Counted from the first letter of the stretch, positions 1 through 7,981 are shown. The stretch is DNA of 14,799 bases from Gammaproteobacteria bacterium (GCA_024511045.1 JANEMG010000014.1:1-14799), one strand, 5' to 3'. Numbers and translations are program-made. Notes: generated from the sequence alone by a model not told the origin.

Positions 1-8
1 GGTTGATA

Positions 9-189
9 ACCACAGAGAACACAGAGGGCGCAGCGTATGATGTGATGCCTCTGCATTTTTCAGTTGCAGTGAATCAGCATCGGCTATCTCCGGGTCAGGC
101 AACGGCTAAAGCTAATGGACTCCAGCTTTATTTGCTTCAGTGCCGTTTTCAAAAAAACGAATCCCTGTGTACTCTGAGTTCTCTGTGGT
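9..189. repeat. Short element with inverted ends (MITE-like)
   Basis: Bases 9-26 (ACCACAGAGAACACAGAG) and 172-189 are inverted copies that match at 17 of 18 positions. They bound about 180 bases with no convincing gene; the 62-codon open frame inside has no ribosome binding site or recognisable product. Motifs of this 'accacagagaacacagag' type recur as interspersed repeats in many proteobacterial genomes (recollection). No transposase is present, so any movement would need help in trans. I cannot see a target-site duplication with confidence. Confidence 0.55.
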
Positions 190-409
190 GAAAAAGAAAA
201 CCGCAGCCCGCAAGCCCGCTGTTATCCTTCCTGCCACGAAAGAGACGGTCCCTCAGCATGGGATAACTTCACATTCCAGACGTAAGCCTGAAAAAAACCC
301 ATAATGGCAGTGATTTAACGACTATAATTTTTCCAAACCCATCAATATGGCAATACAGGATGACAGGAAGGACGGCGGTTGCCTTTCCTGAAAAGGTCAT
401 TGAGGAGAA
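190..409. other. Gene-free stretch upstream of the PilZ gene
   Basis: Together with the preceding repeat this makes a 409-base region without a credible gene. A TATAAT hexamer lies at 323-328, but there is no good -35 box 16-18 bases upstream. A purine-rich ribosome binding site (GAGGAG, 402-407) lies just ahead of the PilZ gene. I see no tRNA, riboswitch or clear terminator here. Confidence 0.4.
323..328 (+). promoter_or_regulatory. Possible -10 box for the PilZ gene
   Basis: A perfect TATAAT hexamer sits about 80 bases before the PilZ start in AT-rich surroundings. No matching -35 box is visible, so this is only a candidate; it could depend on an activator or be chance. Confidence 0.25.
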
Positions 410-1027
410 TTGAATGTTGCAGGCCGAGAAAATTATCGAAAAACACTGGCATCGACAGGTTTGGTCTATATCGCGGGAAAAGAACGGGAGTTCATCGTCC
501 GGAATCTGTCCATCACCGGTTTGCTGGGGGAAATGGAGCCGGAGTCGGATGGCGATGATGCCACGGAAGTCTTTAAGGCGGTGCGATCCGCATCCGCTGT
601 CGATATCTACCTGCGGGAGATGCATCTGGCCGGGGAGGCGTCGGTGGTACGATCGGATCTAGTCGACTCACAGATCTATTTTGCCCTGGAATTCAAGAGC
701 ATTCTCTATGATGTCGATAACTATCTCTATAAAAGAAAGGCTTACCGGAAAAACATGAAGGCGCCGGGGACCATAGAATTCTCCGGAAAGAGTTATTACT
801 TCAGCAGCGAAAATGTTTCCATCGAAGGCTTGATGATCCGCATACCCGGAAAACAGCCGCTGAAAAAAGGCGAAATCGGCAAATTCGACTTCGCAGCGCT
901 GGATATTCGCGGAGAAGCCCGGGTCATCTGGGTGGAGCTGGATGGAGAAGGTGATACCCATCTGGGACTGCATTATGAACATCTGCAGAAATCCGGCAGC
1001 GATGGCTTGCCGGTTTTTGTTCATTGA
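410..1027 (+). CDS. Tandem PilZ-domain protein (probable c-di-GMP receptor)
   Basis: The 205-residue product contains two PilZ-like units. The first has R6-x3-R10 followed by N32-L-S-I-T-G37; the second has R109-x3-R113 followed by N135-V-S-I-E-G140. These match the RxxxR and (D/N)xSxxG motifs by which PilZ domains bind cyclic di-GMP, so both sites look intact. There is no signal peptide or membrane segment, so the protein is probably a cytosolic adaptor linking c-di-GMP to motility or envelope functions; its partner is unknown. The start is uncertain. The only start in this frame ahead of the first motif is TTG at 410, just 2 bases after GAGGAG, while an ATG at 414 with ideal spacing opens a different frame. 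The 3' end overlaps the convergent hydrolase gene by 7 bases. Confidence 0.8.
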   Translation: MNVAGRENYRKTLASTGLVYIAGKEREFIVRNLSITGLLGEMEPESDGDDATEVFKAVRSASAVDIYLREMHLAGEASVVRSDLVDSQIYFALEFKSILYDVDNYLYKRKAYRKNMKAPGTIEFSGKSYYFSSENVSIEGLMIRIPGKQPLKKGEIGKFDFAALDIRGEARVIWVELDGEGDTHLGLHYEHLQKSGSDGLPVFVH

Positions 1028-1848
1028 TCCCGCGGGTCGATAAAGGCCATGACTTCATGCCACCAGGCCTGTTTCGGGTGCATGGGCAGGTCATTGTGTC
1101 CGGACTGTTCAAACTCCCAAAGCTTTTTTTGTCCGGACAATGCATCGTACAGCTTCAGAGAACGGGCATTGGGAATGATATCGTCCTCATGGGCGATGAT
1201 CATCGCGCTGTATCCCTGGTAATCACCCAGGTATTCAATGTTGTTGAATTTGTCTTTTACCAGCCATTTAGCCAGTAGATACCAGTAATGATGCTGGGCG
1301 ACATTGGCCAGGCTGTCGAAGGGCGTGATCAGGGCAATGCCGGCCACAGGCACCTGTCCGGAAGCGACGATGCCGGCAACCACGCCGCTGCCCAGTGATT
1401 CCCCCCAGAGAAACAACGGTCCGGAAAATTCCTGCAAAACCATTTTCGTCGTCCGTATGCCATCGTCTATCAGTATTTTCTCACTGATCGGGCCGGGTCT
1501 TGCCCCATAGCCCGGATATTCGGCCAGGATGACCCGGTAGCCAAGCCTTTCCAGCGCATCGATATAGTAGGACCGGCGGATTGCCGAACCGGCATTGCCG
1601 TGAAACACCACGATGCTGCCTTTGCTCCCGACCTTCGTGTCCTGGCTGATAAAGCCCCGGTAGTTTTCCGCTGTTGGCCATGCCTGCAGGCCAAGCTGGG
1701 AAGCCAATTCAGCCAGCCGCTGTTGGGGAAAGGTTTCGGGGAAATAGATGATTTTCCGCTGCACCAGAAAAACCAACAGGAGAAAGAGCAGGTAGGTCAG
1801 CAGCAGGGATAGCATGGGCGAGGAGTTGGTGCGTTTTCCGGGAGGCAT
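1021..1848 (-). CDS. Membrane-anchored alpha/beta hydrolase (Bem46/ABHD13-like)
   Basis: The 275-residue product has one hydrophobic segment near the N-terminus (residues about 13-30), giving a probable inner-membrane anchor with an outward-facing catalytic domain. HGNAG (83-87) is the oxyanion-hole motif and GESLGSG (149-155) the nucleophile elbow with S151. HEDDIIP supplies the acid (D222 likely) and GH (250-251) the histidine, so the catalytic triad is complete. The layout fits the Bem46/ABHD13-like serine hydrolases, whose substrates are mostly unknown. I chose the start at 1848 because AGGA precedes it at suitable spacing; the internal ATG at 1815 has no such site. It lies 85 bases downstream of the ybiB homologue on the same strand and may be co-transcribed with it. 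Confidence 0.82.
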   Translation of the reverse strand: MPPGKRTNSSPMLSLLLTYLLFLLLVFLVQRKIIYFPETFPQQRLAELASQLGLQAWPTAENYRGFISQDTKVGSKGSIVVFHGNAGSAIRRSYYIDALERLGYRVILAEYPGYGARPGPISEKILIDDGIRTTKMVLQEFSGPLFLWGESLGSGVVAGIVASGQVPVAGIALITPFDSLANVAQHHYWYLLAKWLVKDKFNNIEYLGDYQGYSAMIIAHEDDIIPNARSLKLYDALSGQKKLWEFEQSGHNDLPMHPKQAWWHEVMAFIDPRDQ

Positions 1849-1933
1849 GCGCTCATCCTAACCAGACAGAGTCGGCCTGTAAAGCGGGGAATCCCGGACG
1901 CCAAGTGTAAATTCTCCAGACACATAACAGCAT

Positions 1934-2941
1934 TCACCGGCAGCCTTGGATCTCCCGGCGGCGCTTGCGCCAGAAATCCTCGGCCAGGCTTTGCGCCTGC
2001 CGCTGGGTATCGGCTTTGCCCAGTAATTTCAGTGCGATTGCCGTCGTTCCAAGGACTGCGGCCTGGCCGAATTCATCATCGTGTTTCCCGCGCCAGACTG
2101 CCGCCAACAGCTTCGGGTCCAGGCTGTCCGGTTTGATATGTCTTCTCCGGAACAGGGCCGGCCATTGTTCTTCCGTTGCCTCGCCGTCGTGTACGCTTTG
2201 CACCAGGCAGGTCATGTCCGGGTTGCGTTCCGTTTCGCCGCCTTCACCCTTCAGCACCGCCATGTGCGGCTGCTTCAGCAGCAATGCCGCCTGCTGATGC
2301 ACCGGCTGGTAGCCCGGATGGAATATTCCCTGAAAACTGTACGGGGCATGGCATGGATTGAGCATGCGCACCAGGGTATGCACTGGCGAACGCAATCCCA
2401 GCAATGGCCGCAGTTCGATGATCTCCTGCAGCCTGGGGCAGAAGCGTTGCAATGGCAGGTAGCTGAAATTGTGCTCCCGGATCTGTCCGGCAGCCTCTTC
2501 GATATTGCTGGCCGGGGCGATACCCAGGGAGTGCAGGGCATCCTCGGTATACAGCCTGGTTGGGGAGTGGCCACGGGCGCCGTGCATCAGAATGCGCGCA
2601 CCGTTTTCCGCAAGCAGCAGGGCGGATAGCAGAAACCAGGGCAGGTGGCGGCGTTTGCCGGCATAGGAGGACCAGTCCAGGTCGACGCGGACGGCATCCG
2701 GCAGAAAGGCGAAGGAATCCTGGGCCGCCTGGACAAAACCGGCCAGTTCCCCGGGAGTCTCCTCCTTGACCCGCATGAGCATCAGGAAGGCGCCCAGTTG
2801 CACTGCTTCAACCTGGCCGGTCAGAATCATCTGCATGGCACTATAGGCCTCTTCCCGGGTCAAAGGACGGGAACCTCTCTTGCCCTTGCCGAGGATGCGG
2901 ATGTATTCGGCAAAGGGGTGGTTTTGGGATTGCGTAGGCAT
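1934..2941 (-). CDS. ybiB: YbiB/TrpD2-family protein (anthranilate phosphoribosyltransferase-like)
   Basis: The 335-residue product has the two-domain fold signature of class III/IV phosphoribosyltransferases. A helical N-terminal domain (LTREEAYSAMQMILTGQ, from residue 27, through ELAGF near 69) resembles TrpD. The following PRT-like domain begins near GKRRHLPW (95-102). The GTGGD-type loop that binds phosphoribosyl pyrophosphate in true TrpD is not present, and no tryptophan genes are nearby. This matches YbiB/TrpD2, which in E. coli binds nucleic acid rather than making tryptophan and has been linked to the SOS response (from memory). Start: ATG at 2941 gives the expected N-terminus, although no good ribosome binding site precedes it. 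Annotation pipelines often label such genes 'glycosyl transferase family protein'. Confidence 0.8.
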   Translation of the reverse strand: MPTQSQNHPFAEYIRILGKGKRGSRPLTREEAYSAMQMILTGQVEAVQLGAFLMLMRVKEETPGELAGFVQAAQDSFAFLPDAVRVDLDWSSYAGKRRHLPWFLLSALLLAENGARILMHGARGHSPTRLYTEDALHSLGIAPASNIEEAAGQIREHNFSYLPLQRFCPRLQEIIELRPLLGLRSPVHTLVRMLNPCHAPYSFQGIFHPGYQPVHQQAALLLKQPHMAVLKGEGGETERNPDMTCLVQSVHDGEATEEQWPALFRRRHIKPDSLDPKLLAAVWRGKHDDEFGQAAVLGTTAIALKLLGKADTQRQAQSLAEDFWRKRRREIQGCR

Positions 2942-3077
2942 TTTTTGCTAAGATCGACTGACGTTGATGATTGTTTTCGCAGAATTCTAGCACGGCCGGC
3001 TGAAGTACAGACAGGTTTCCCGGGTATCGGGCGAGGCTGGTTTCTGCCGTCATAAATTGCTATTCGGGTGCATCGAG

Positions 3078-3590
3078 ATGAGACGATTGTTTTTCATTGC
3101 CGCCATTGCCGCCTTTGGGACAGTCCAGGGCGAAGTTTACAAGTGCACGACAGCGCAGGGGAAGGTCGTCTATCAGGACCACGCGTGCGCGGCGGCCAGC
3201 CGGGGAAAAGCGCTGCAAATCGAGCCCTTCGATGCGCAGAAAATAGAGCAGGCAAGGGAGAAACTGGCCCGTGAACTGCAGCAGCGGAGGGAGCTGGAGG
3301 CGCATCAGGAGGAGCTGCGCCGGCGGCAGAGAGTGCTGCAGGCGCTGGAGCAGCAGGCCGTCATCAACAGGCAGCTGCTGGACGAGACGCGCCTGCAGAC
3401 CGAGGCTATCGAAAAAAATACCGAGGCGGTGCAGAGTGACAGCAACAAAACCGGCAATGTCTATTACTACCCGCTGCCCCGTCCCCGGCCGCCGGTGCAC
3501 AAGCCGAAGCCGCATCCCCATCCCCATCCCTTGCCGCATCCCAGGCCGCCCCACAAGCAGCCCAGAACCCCGATGAAGACTTACAGGTAG
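3078..3590 (+). CDS. Secreted DUF4124 protein with coiled coil and His/Pro-rich tail
   Basis: The 170-residue product begins with a signal peptide (MRRLFFIAAIAAFGTVQG, cleavage probably before E19). A short DUF4124 module follows: VYKC with C23, a GKVVYQDHAC segment with C37, so the two cysteines could form a disulfide. Residues about 54-115 are rich in Glu, Gln, Arg and Leu and look like a coiled coil. Residues 130-165 alternate Pro with His, Arg and Lys, with six histidines in 141-159, which might bind metal or peptidoglycan. ATG at 3078 is chosen over TTG at 3057 because it starts cleanly at the signal peptide. The function of DUF4124 is unknown; such proteins are common in gammaproteobacterial envelopes. 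The gene ends within the convergent cyoE (10-base overlap). Confidence 0.75.
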   Translation: MRRLFFIAAIAAFGTVQGEVYKCTTAQGKVVYQDHACAAASRGKALQIEPFDAQKIEQAREKLARELQQRRELEAHQEELRRRQRVLQALEQQAVINRQLLDETRLQTEAIEKNTEAVQSDSNKTGNVYYYPLPRPRPPVHKPKPHPHPHPLPHPRPPHKQPRTPMKTYR

Positions 3591-4456
3591 TGGTCGATCA
3601 GCAGTATGGCGAACATTACCATCAGGTATACGATGGAGTAGCCGAAGGTCTGCATTGCTGTTTTGTCATCCTTCCTGATCATCATCTGGATTGCGTAGTA
3701 GATGAAACCCAGGTTGAAAGGCACGGCCACGGCCAGATAGACGAGACCGCTCATGCCGGTCAAATAGGGCAGCAATGCCACGAGCAGCAGCAGGATGGTG
3801 TACAGCAGGATCTGCAGGCGGGTGAATTCCGGGCCATGTGTTACCGGCAGCATCGGAATTTTCACTTTTGCGTATTCCTTGCGTTTGGCGATGGCCAATG
3901 CCCAGAAATGCGGCGGCGTCCAGACGAAAATGATCAGGAACAGCAGCAGGGCATGGGGATGCACTTCCCCGGTCATGGCACACCAGCCCAGCACTGGCGG
4001 GGCTGCTCCCGCTGCGCCGCCGATGACGATGTTCTGCGGGGTCATGCGCTTCAGGTAAACGGTATAGATGATCGCATAGCCCACCAACGACAGAAAAGTG
4101 AGGATGGCGGTCAGCATATTGACCTTGATGATCAGCATGGCCATGGCGGTTGCGCCGATGAGCAGGGCGAAGCCAATGACATTGGCCGCGCTCAAATCGC
4201 CCTGGGGAAGCGGGCGATGCTGTGTTCTGGCCATCAGGGCATCGGCCTTCTGGTCGAGATAATGATTGATCGCTGCCGCCGATGAGGCGGCCAGTCCGAT
4301 GCCAAGACTGGCGTAGAAAAAAGTCTCGAGCGGGGGAACTCCGGGCACGGCCAGGAGCATGCCGACCATCGCGGTAAAGACAATCAGGGCAACGACTTTT
4401 GGTTTGCAGAGTTCCAGGTAATTCCGCCAGGAAAACGTTGTGGTTTCGCTAGTCAT
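3581..4456 (-). CDS. cyoE: Protoheme IX farnesyltransferase (heme O synthase)
   Basis: This 291-residue multi-span membrane protein of the UbiA prenyltransferase superfamily transfers farnesyl from farnesyl diphosphate to heme B, giving heme O for terminal oxidases. The diagnostic N-x3-D-x3-D motif is N64, D68, D72, followed by ALMARTQHRPLP (73-84), typical of CyoE/CtaB. The second conserved loop is YLKRMTPQNIVIGG (134-147), then AAGAAPPVLGW. Length is normal for the family. No oxidase subunit genes or heme A synthase lie beside it, so it is detached from a cox/cyo operon within this window. It diverges from the M16 operon across a 106-base gap that must hold both promoters. Confidence 0.95.
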   Translation of the reverse strand: MTSETTTFSWRNYLELCKPKVVALIVFTAMVGMLLAVPGVPPLETFFYASLGIGLAASSAAAINHYLDQKADALMARTQHRPLPQGDLSAANVIGFALLIGATAMAMLIIKVNMLTAILTFLSLVGYAIIYTVYLKRMTPQNIVIGGAAGAAPPVLGWCAMTGEVHPHALLLFLIIFVWTPPHFWALAIAKRKEYAKVKIPMLPVTHGPEFTRLQILLYTILLLLVALLPYLTGMSGLVYLAVAVPFNLGFIYYAIQMMIRKDDKTAMQTFGYSIVYLMVMFAILLIDHYL

Positions 4457-4562
4457 AGATTATTGGCATCCCAAGGATTCTCTTTATTGTATAGAATAGG
4501 CGGGAATTTTTCGCTATTGTTGTAGTCCGAGACGAGGGTTTTTTGCAAATGAAGAGGAAGTC
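4457..4562. promoter_or_regulatory. Divergent promoter region, cyoE / M16 operon
   Basis: This AT-rich gap separates two outward-facing genes and so must start transcription both ways. TATACAAT reads on the minus strand at 4486-4493 and could be a cyoE -10; the overlapping TATAGAAT reads on the plus strand at 4490-4497. Neither has a clear TTGACA partner. AGAGGAAG just ahead of 4563 is the ribosome binding site of the first M16 gene. Confidence 0.4.
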
Positions 4563-5930
4563 ATGAAGTATCGATCAATCATACTATTGCTGCTGTTGCC
4601 GGTATTCGCCAGTGCCGGGCCGGTGAAAGTGCAGGAAAAAATTCTGGCCAACGGCTTGAAAATTCTTGTCAAGGAAGACCACCGCTCGCCGGTGGTCGTT
4701 ACCCAGGTCTGGTACAAGGTGGGTTCCAGCTACGAACACGACGGGATCACCGGCATTTCCCACATGCTCGAGCATATGATGTTCAAAGGCACGGACCGGC
4801 ATCCCGCCGGTGAATTTTCCCGCATCATCGCCGAGAACGGCGGCCAGGAAAATGCCTTTACCGGCCGCGATTATACCGCATATTTCCAGACCCTGGAGAA
4901 ATCCCGCCTGCCGGTCAGCTTCGAGCTGGAGGCGGACAGAATGCGCAATCTGCATCTGTTGGAAAAAGAATTCGTCAAGGAGCGGCAGGTGGTGCTGGAA
5001 GAGCGGCACATGCGCACCGATGACAAGCCGCGGGTAAAAATGCAGGAGCATTTCATGGCCATGGCCTATCTTACCAGTCCCTATCGGCACGGTGTGATCG
5101 GCTGGCAGTCGGATATCGAGAATTATACGCTGCAGGATCTGGAGGACTGGTACCGGCGCTGGTATGCGCCCAACAATGCCATATTGGTGGTGGTCGGTGA
5201 TGTCGTGCCGGAGCAGGTGTTCAGCCTAGCCGAAAAATATTTCGGGCCGTTGCAGCCGAGCGAAATCAAGCCCTTGAAACCCCGTCCGGAAGTCGAACAG
5301 CTGGGCATCCGGCGCATGACCGTGAAGCTGCCGGCGAAACTGCCCTATCTGCTGATGGGTTACAAGGTGCCGGTGCTGCATACCGCTGCCGAGCCCTGGG
5401 AAGCCTACGCGCTGGAAGTCCTGGCCGGCGTTCTGGATGGCGGCAAGGGGGGCAGGCTGCCGTCGCGCCTGGTGCGCGGCAGACAGATCGCCGTTTCCGC
5501 CGGCGCCGGCTACGATCTCGGCTTCCGGCTGACGGAGTTGTTCCTGCTCGATGCATCGCCGGTGGAAGGCAAGACGCTGGAGGATATGGAAACGGCCCTG
5601 CTGGGCGAAATCAAGCAGCTGCAGAGTGAATTGATCTTTGCCGAAGAGCTGGAACGCATCAAGGCGCAGGTTCTGGCCAATGCCATCTATGAACGCGACT
5701 CCATGTTCTATCAGGCCATGCAGCTGGGCATGCTGGAAGCGGTAGGGGTTGGCTGGCAGAAAGTGGATGAATATGTCGACAACATCAACCGGGTGACGCC
5801 CGAGCAGGTTCGCGAAGTGGCGAAAAAACACCTGGTGGAGGATCACTTGAGTGTCGTCTATCTGGATCCCCAGCCCATCATCAACAACAAACCAAGGAAA
5901 GTCATCAAAGGAGGCCGCCATGCGCATTAG
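4563..5930 (+). CDS. M16 family zinc metallopeptidase, catalytic partner
   Basis: The 455-residue product has a signal peptide (MKYRSIILLLLLPVFASA) and then a pitrilysin-family peptidase of two homologous halves. The inverted zinc motif H67-M-L-E70-H71 is intact, and VVLEE (143-147) supplies the third zinc ligand (E147 likely). NAFTGRDYTAYF (97-108) is the usual substrate-strand segment. It is therefore a probable periplasmic zinc peptidase that degrades peptides or small proteins. A strong purine-rich ribosome binding site precedes the ATG. The end overlaps the next M16 gene by 11 bases. In similar bacterial pairs the two proteins form a heterodimer, with this one carrying the active site. 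Confidence 0.92.
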   Translation: MKYRSIILLLLLPVFASAGPVKVQEKILANGLKILVKEDHRSPVVVTQVWYKVGSSYEHDGITGISHMLEHMMFKGTDRHPAGEFSRIIAENGGQENAFTGRDYTAYFQTLEKSRLPVSFELEADRMRNLHLLEKEFVKERQVVLEERHMRTDDKPRVKMQEHFMAMAYLTSPYRHGVIGWQSDIENYTLQDLEDWYRRWYAPNNAILVVVGDVVPEQVFSLAEKYFGPLQPSEIKPLKPRPEVEQLGIRRMTVKLPAKLPYLLMGYKVPVLHTAAEPWEAYALEVLAGVLDGGKGGRLPSRLVRGRQIAVSAGAGYDLGFRLTELFLLDASPVEGKTLEDMETALLGEIKQLQSELIFAEELERIKAQVLANAIYERDSMFYQAMQLGMLEAVGVGWQKVDEYVDNINRVTPEQVREVAKKHLVEDHLSVVYLDPQPIINNKPRKVIKGGRHAH

Positions 5931-7245
5931 TCTGTTGCTGTTGTTTCTTGTCCCGTTTACCCAGACCGTTGCCGCTGCGGCCAAAATCGAGCACTGGCAG
6001 AGTTCCCAGGGCAGTGATGTTTATTATGTGCACAGCGATGCCCTGCCGCTGGCGGACATCCGCGTGATCTTCGATGCCGGCAGCGCCAGGGATGGTAAAC
6101 AGCATGGTATTGCCTCGTTCACCTCGGCGATGCTGGATACCGGTGCCGGGAAATGGGACGCTGACGCCCTGGCAAGGCGTTTCGAGAGTGTCGGCGCCCG
6201 GTTCGGTCGTGGGGCGTCCAGAGACAATGCCAGTCTGTCCCTGCGCTCCCTGACCGATGAAAAGCTCTTCGACAAGGCGCTGCAGACCCTGCAGGTGATA
6301 CTGCAGGATCCGAAATTCAACGAAGCGGATTTTCAACGCAAGAAGGCAAGAATCCTGGCCGGCCTGAAGCGCCGCGAAGCATCGCCGGGCGCACTGGCGA
6401 GCATCGCTTTCTACAAGGCGATCTACGGCAAACATCCCTATGCTCATCCGGTTTCCGGGTTCATCGACACCATCGAGCCATTGCAGGTGGAAGATTTACG
6501 CGCCTTCTATCGGCGCTATTATGTCGCGGCCAATGCCATGGTGGTGATCGTCGGCGATTTTACCCGGCAGCAGGCAGAACAGGTGGCGGAAAAAATACTG
6601 GCGGGCCTGCCCAAAGGGGAGAAGTCGCAGCCGCTGCCAGTCGTGACCATGCCTGAAAAGGGCGGCTACCGGCATATCGACTTTCCCTCCAAGCAGACCC
6701 ATGTGCTGTCCGGGATGCCGGTGCTGCAGCGCGACGATCCGGATTATTTCGCCCTGTACCTGGGCAATCACATCCTGGGAGGCAGCGGGCTGGTCTCGAA
6801 AATGTTCAAGGAAATCCGCGAAAAGCGCGGCCTCGCCTACAGCACCTACAGCTATTTTTCACCGCTGCTGCGCAAGGGACCCTTTGTCATGGGCCTGCAG
6901 ACAAGCAACGACCAGACCAGGGAAGCCGTGTCCCTGCTGAACAAGACCCTGCAGGATTTCATCCAACAGGGGCCGTCCGAAGAAGAACTGGTCGCCGCGA
7001 AGAAAAATATCACCGGTGGCTTCGTCATGAACTACGATACCAACAGCGAACTGACCAATTACGTTGCCATGATCGGATTCTACAAAAAGCCCCTGGATTA
7101 TCTGGATACCTTTCAGCAGCGTATCGAAGCCGTCAGCAGCGAGGATATCAAGGATGCCTTCCAGCGCCGGGTAAATCCCGGTCTGCTGCAAACCATCACC
7201 GTCGGCGATGGTTCCGACCTCGGCGAGACCCCGAAAAAGCAGTGA
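5920..7245 (+). CDS. M16 family protein, non-catalytic partner
   Basis: The 441-residue product has a signal peptide (MRISLLLLFLVPFTQTVAAAA). It is homologous to the preceding gene, but the zinc motif is replaced: the segment reads GIASFTSAM (63-71), with Ser, Ser and Ala where His, Glu and His would be. It keeps the C-terminal half R303-x3-Y307 pair (in REKRGLAYSTYSYF) that binds the substrate carboxylate in M16 heterodimers. It should therefore be the substrate-binding subunit of a periplasmic heterodimer with the previous product. ATG at 5920 is favoured because AAAGGAGG lies 5 bases upstream, inside the end of the first gene. The overlap suggests translational coupling and balanced production. 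Confidence 0.9.
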   Translation: MRISLLLLFLVPFTQTVAAAAKIEHWQSSQGSDVYYVHSDALPLADIRVIFDAGSARDGKQHGIASFTSAMLDTGAGKWDADALARRFESVGARFGRGASRDNASLSLRSLTDEKLFDKALQTLQVILQDPKFNEADFQRKKARILAGLKRREASPGALASIAFYKAIYGKHPYAHPVSGFIDTIEPLQVEDLRAFYRRYYVAANAMVVIVGDFTRQQAEQVAEKILAGLPKGEKSQPLPVVTMPEKGGYRHIDFPSKQTHVLSGMPVLQRDDPDYFALYLGNHILGGSGLVSKMFKEIREKRGLAYSTYSYFSPLLRKGPFVMGLQTSNDQTREAVSLLNKTLQDFIQQGPSEEELVAAKKNITGGFVMNYDTNSELTNYVAMIGFYKKPLDYLDTFQQRIEAVSSEDIKDAFQRRVNPGLLQTITVGDGSDLGETPKKQ

Positions 7246-7302
7246 GAACCTATCCTGGATCTGCTGCGCTGCTGCCAGCGGCTGGTAACGCTTTGCAGTT
7301 TC

Positions 7303-7887
7303 GTGGCAAATAAAAGCGCTGCCAGGAAGAACAGGCTGCGCATCATTGCCGGGCAGTGGCGCAGCCGGCAGCTGCTGTTCGAGGATCTGCCGGAGTTGCG
7401 GCCGACGCCGGCGCGGGTCAGGGAAACCCTGTTCAACTGGCTGCAATACGATATCGCGGCGAGCCGTTGCCTGGACCTTTTTGCCGGCAGCGGCGCGCTG
7501 GGTTTCGAAGCCGCCTCCAGAGGTGCGCGGCGGGTGCTGCAGGTGGAACGCAACGCCGCGGCCTGCAGCCATCTGCGCCGCAACGCCGCTGCGCTGCAGG
7601 CAAGGCAGATCGAAATTGTGGAGCAGGATGTATTCACTTTTCTGAACGGCAGTCCTGAACCCTTCAGCGTGGTCTTTCTCGATCCGCCCTTCACCCAGAA
7701 CCTGCTGCTGCCCTGCTGTCAGATCCTGGAGGAAAGAGGCTGGCTGGCGGAGGGAGCGAAAATCTACCTGGAGGCGGAAACCGGCCTGTCCCTGCTAGGT
7801 CTGCCGCAGAACTGGCGGCAGCTGAAGAGCAAAACGGCCGGCGAAGTGGCGTACCGGCTGTATGCCCGCAGCATGCAGGATAGTTGA
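7303..7887 (+). CDS. rsmD: 16S rRNA (guanine(966)-N(2))-methyltransferase
   Basis: The 194-residue product is a class I S-adenosylmethionine-dependent methyltransferase that modifies G966 of 16S rRNA. It shows the RsmD N-terminus RIIAGQWRSRQL (13-24), the RPTPARVRETLFNWL segment (33-47), the SAM-binding loop LDLFAGSGALGFEA (57-70) and the catalytic DPPF (127-130) of the (N/D)PPY/F class. GTG at 7303 is the start that gives the expected N-terminus, with only a weak ribosome binding site. It follows the M16 pair after 57 bases with no visible terminator, so it is likely in the same transcript. Peptidase genes beside rsmD are a familiar gammaproteobacterial arrangement. Confidence 0.93.
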   Translation: MANKSAARKNRLRIIAGQWRSRQLLFEDLPELRPTPARVRETLFNWLQYDIAASRCLDLFAGSGALGFEAASRGARRVLQVERNAAACSHLRRNAAALQARQIEIVEQDVFTFLNGSPEPFSVVFLDPPFTQNLLLPCCQILEERGWLAEGAKIYLEAETGLSLLGLPQNWRQLKSKTAGEVAYRLYARSMQDS

Positions 7888-7955
7888 GGGAAGGAGGGCT
7901 GCGTCTGACAGGGTTGCTGCCGCAACTTGTTGATTCCTGCCAACGGAGTAGGCGG

Positions 7956-7981
7956 GTCATCCCGACGAGAGGCGGGATCTT
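7956..7981 (+). repeat. Interspersed repeat copy (GTCATCCCGAC type)
   Basis: GTCATCCCGACGAGAGGCGG and the following GATCTT resemble the core of two better-preserved copies near 13630 and 13811 (consensus GTCAT-CYCGACC-AGCGGGAG with a trailing GATCTT). It lies in the 139-base gap between rsmD and the small exported protein. This family of palindrome-like repeats is common between genes in many bacteria; its role is unknown. Similarity is limited to about 26 bases. Confidence 0.4.

Noticed and set aside
414..662. 82-codon frame from a well-placed ATG
   Set aside because: The spacing to GAGGAG is good, but the translation lacks any family character while the overlapping frame carries both PilZ motifs. 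I kept the oddity as a finding and not as a gene.
3590..4285. 231-codon plus-strand frame
   Set aside because: It is antisense to cyoE, whose motifs are unmistakable.
5226..5984. 252-codon minus-strand frame
   Set aside because: It is antisense to the first M16 gene, with shadow-like composition and no ribosome binding site.
7246..7302. Possible terminator between the second M16 gene and rsmD
   Set aside because: Some GC-rich complementarity exists (CTGCCAGCGGCTGG), but the stem is poor and no T-run follows.
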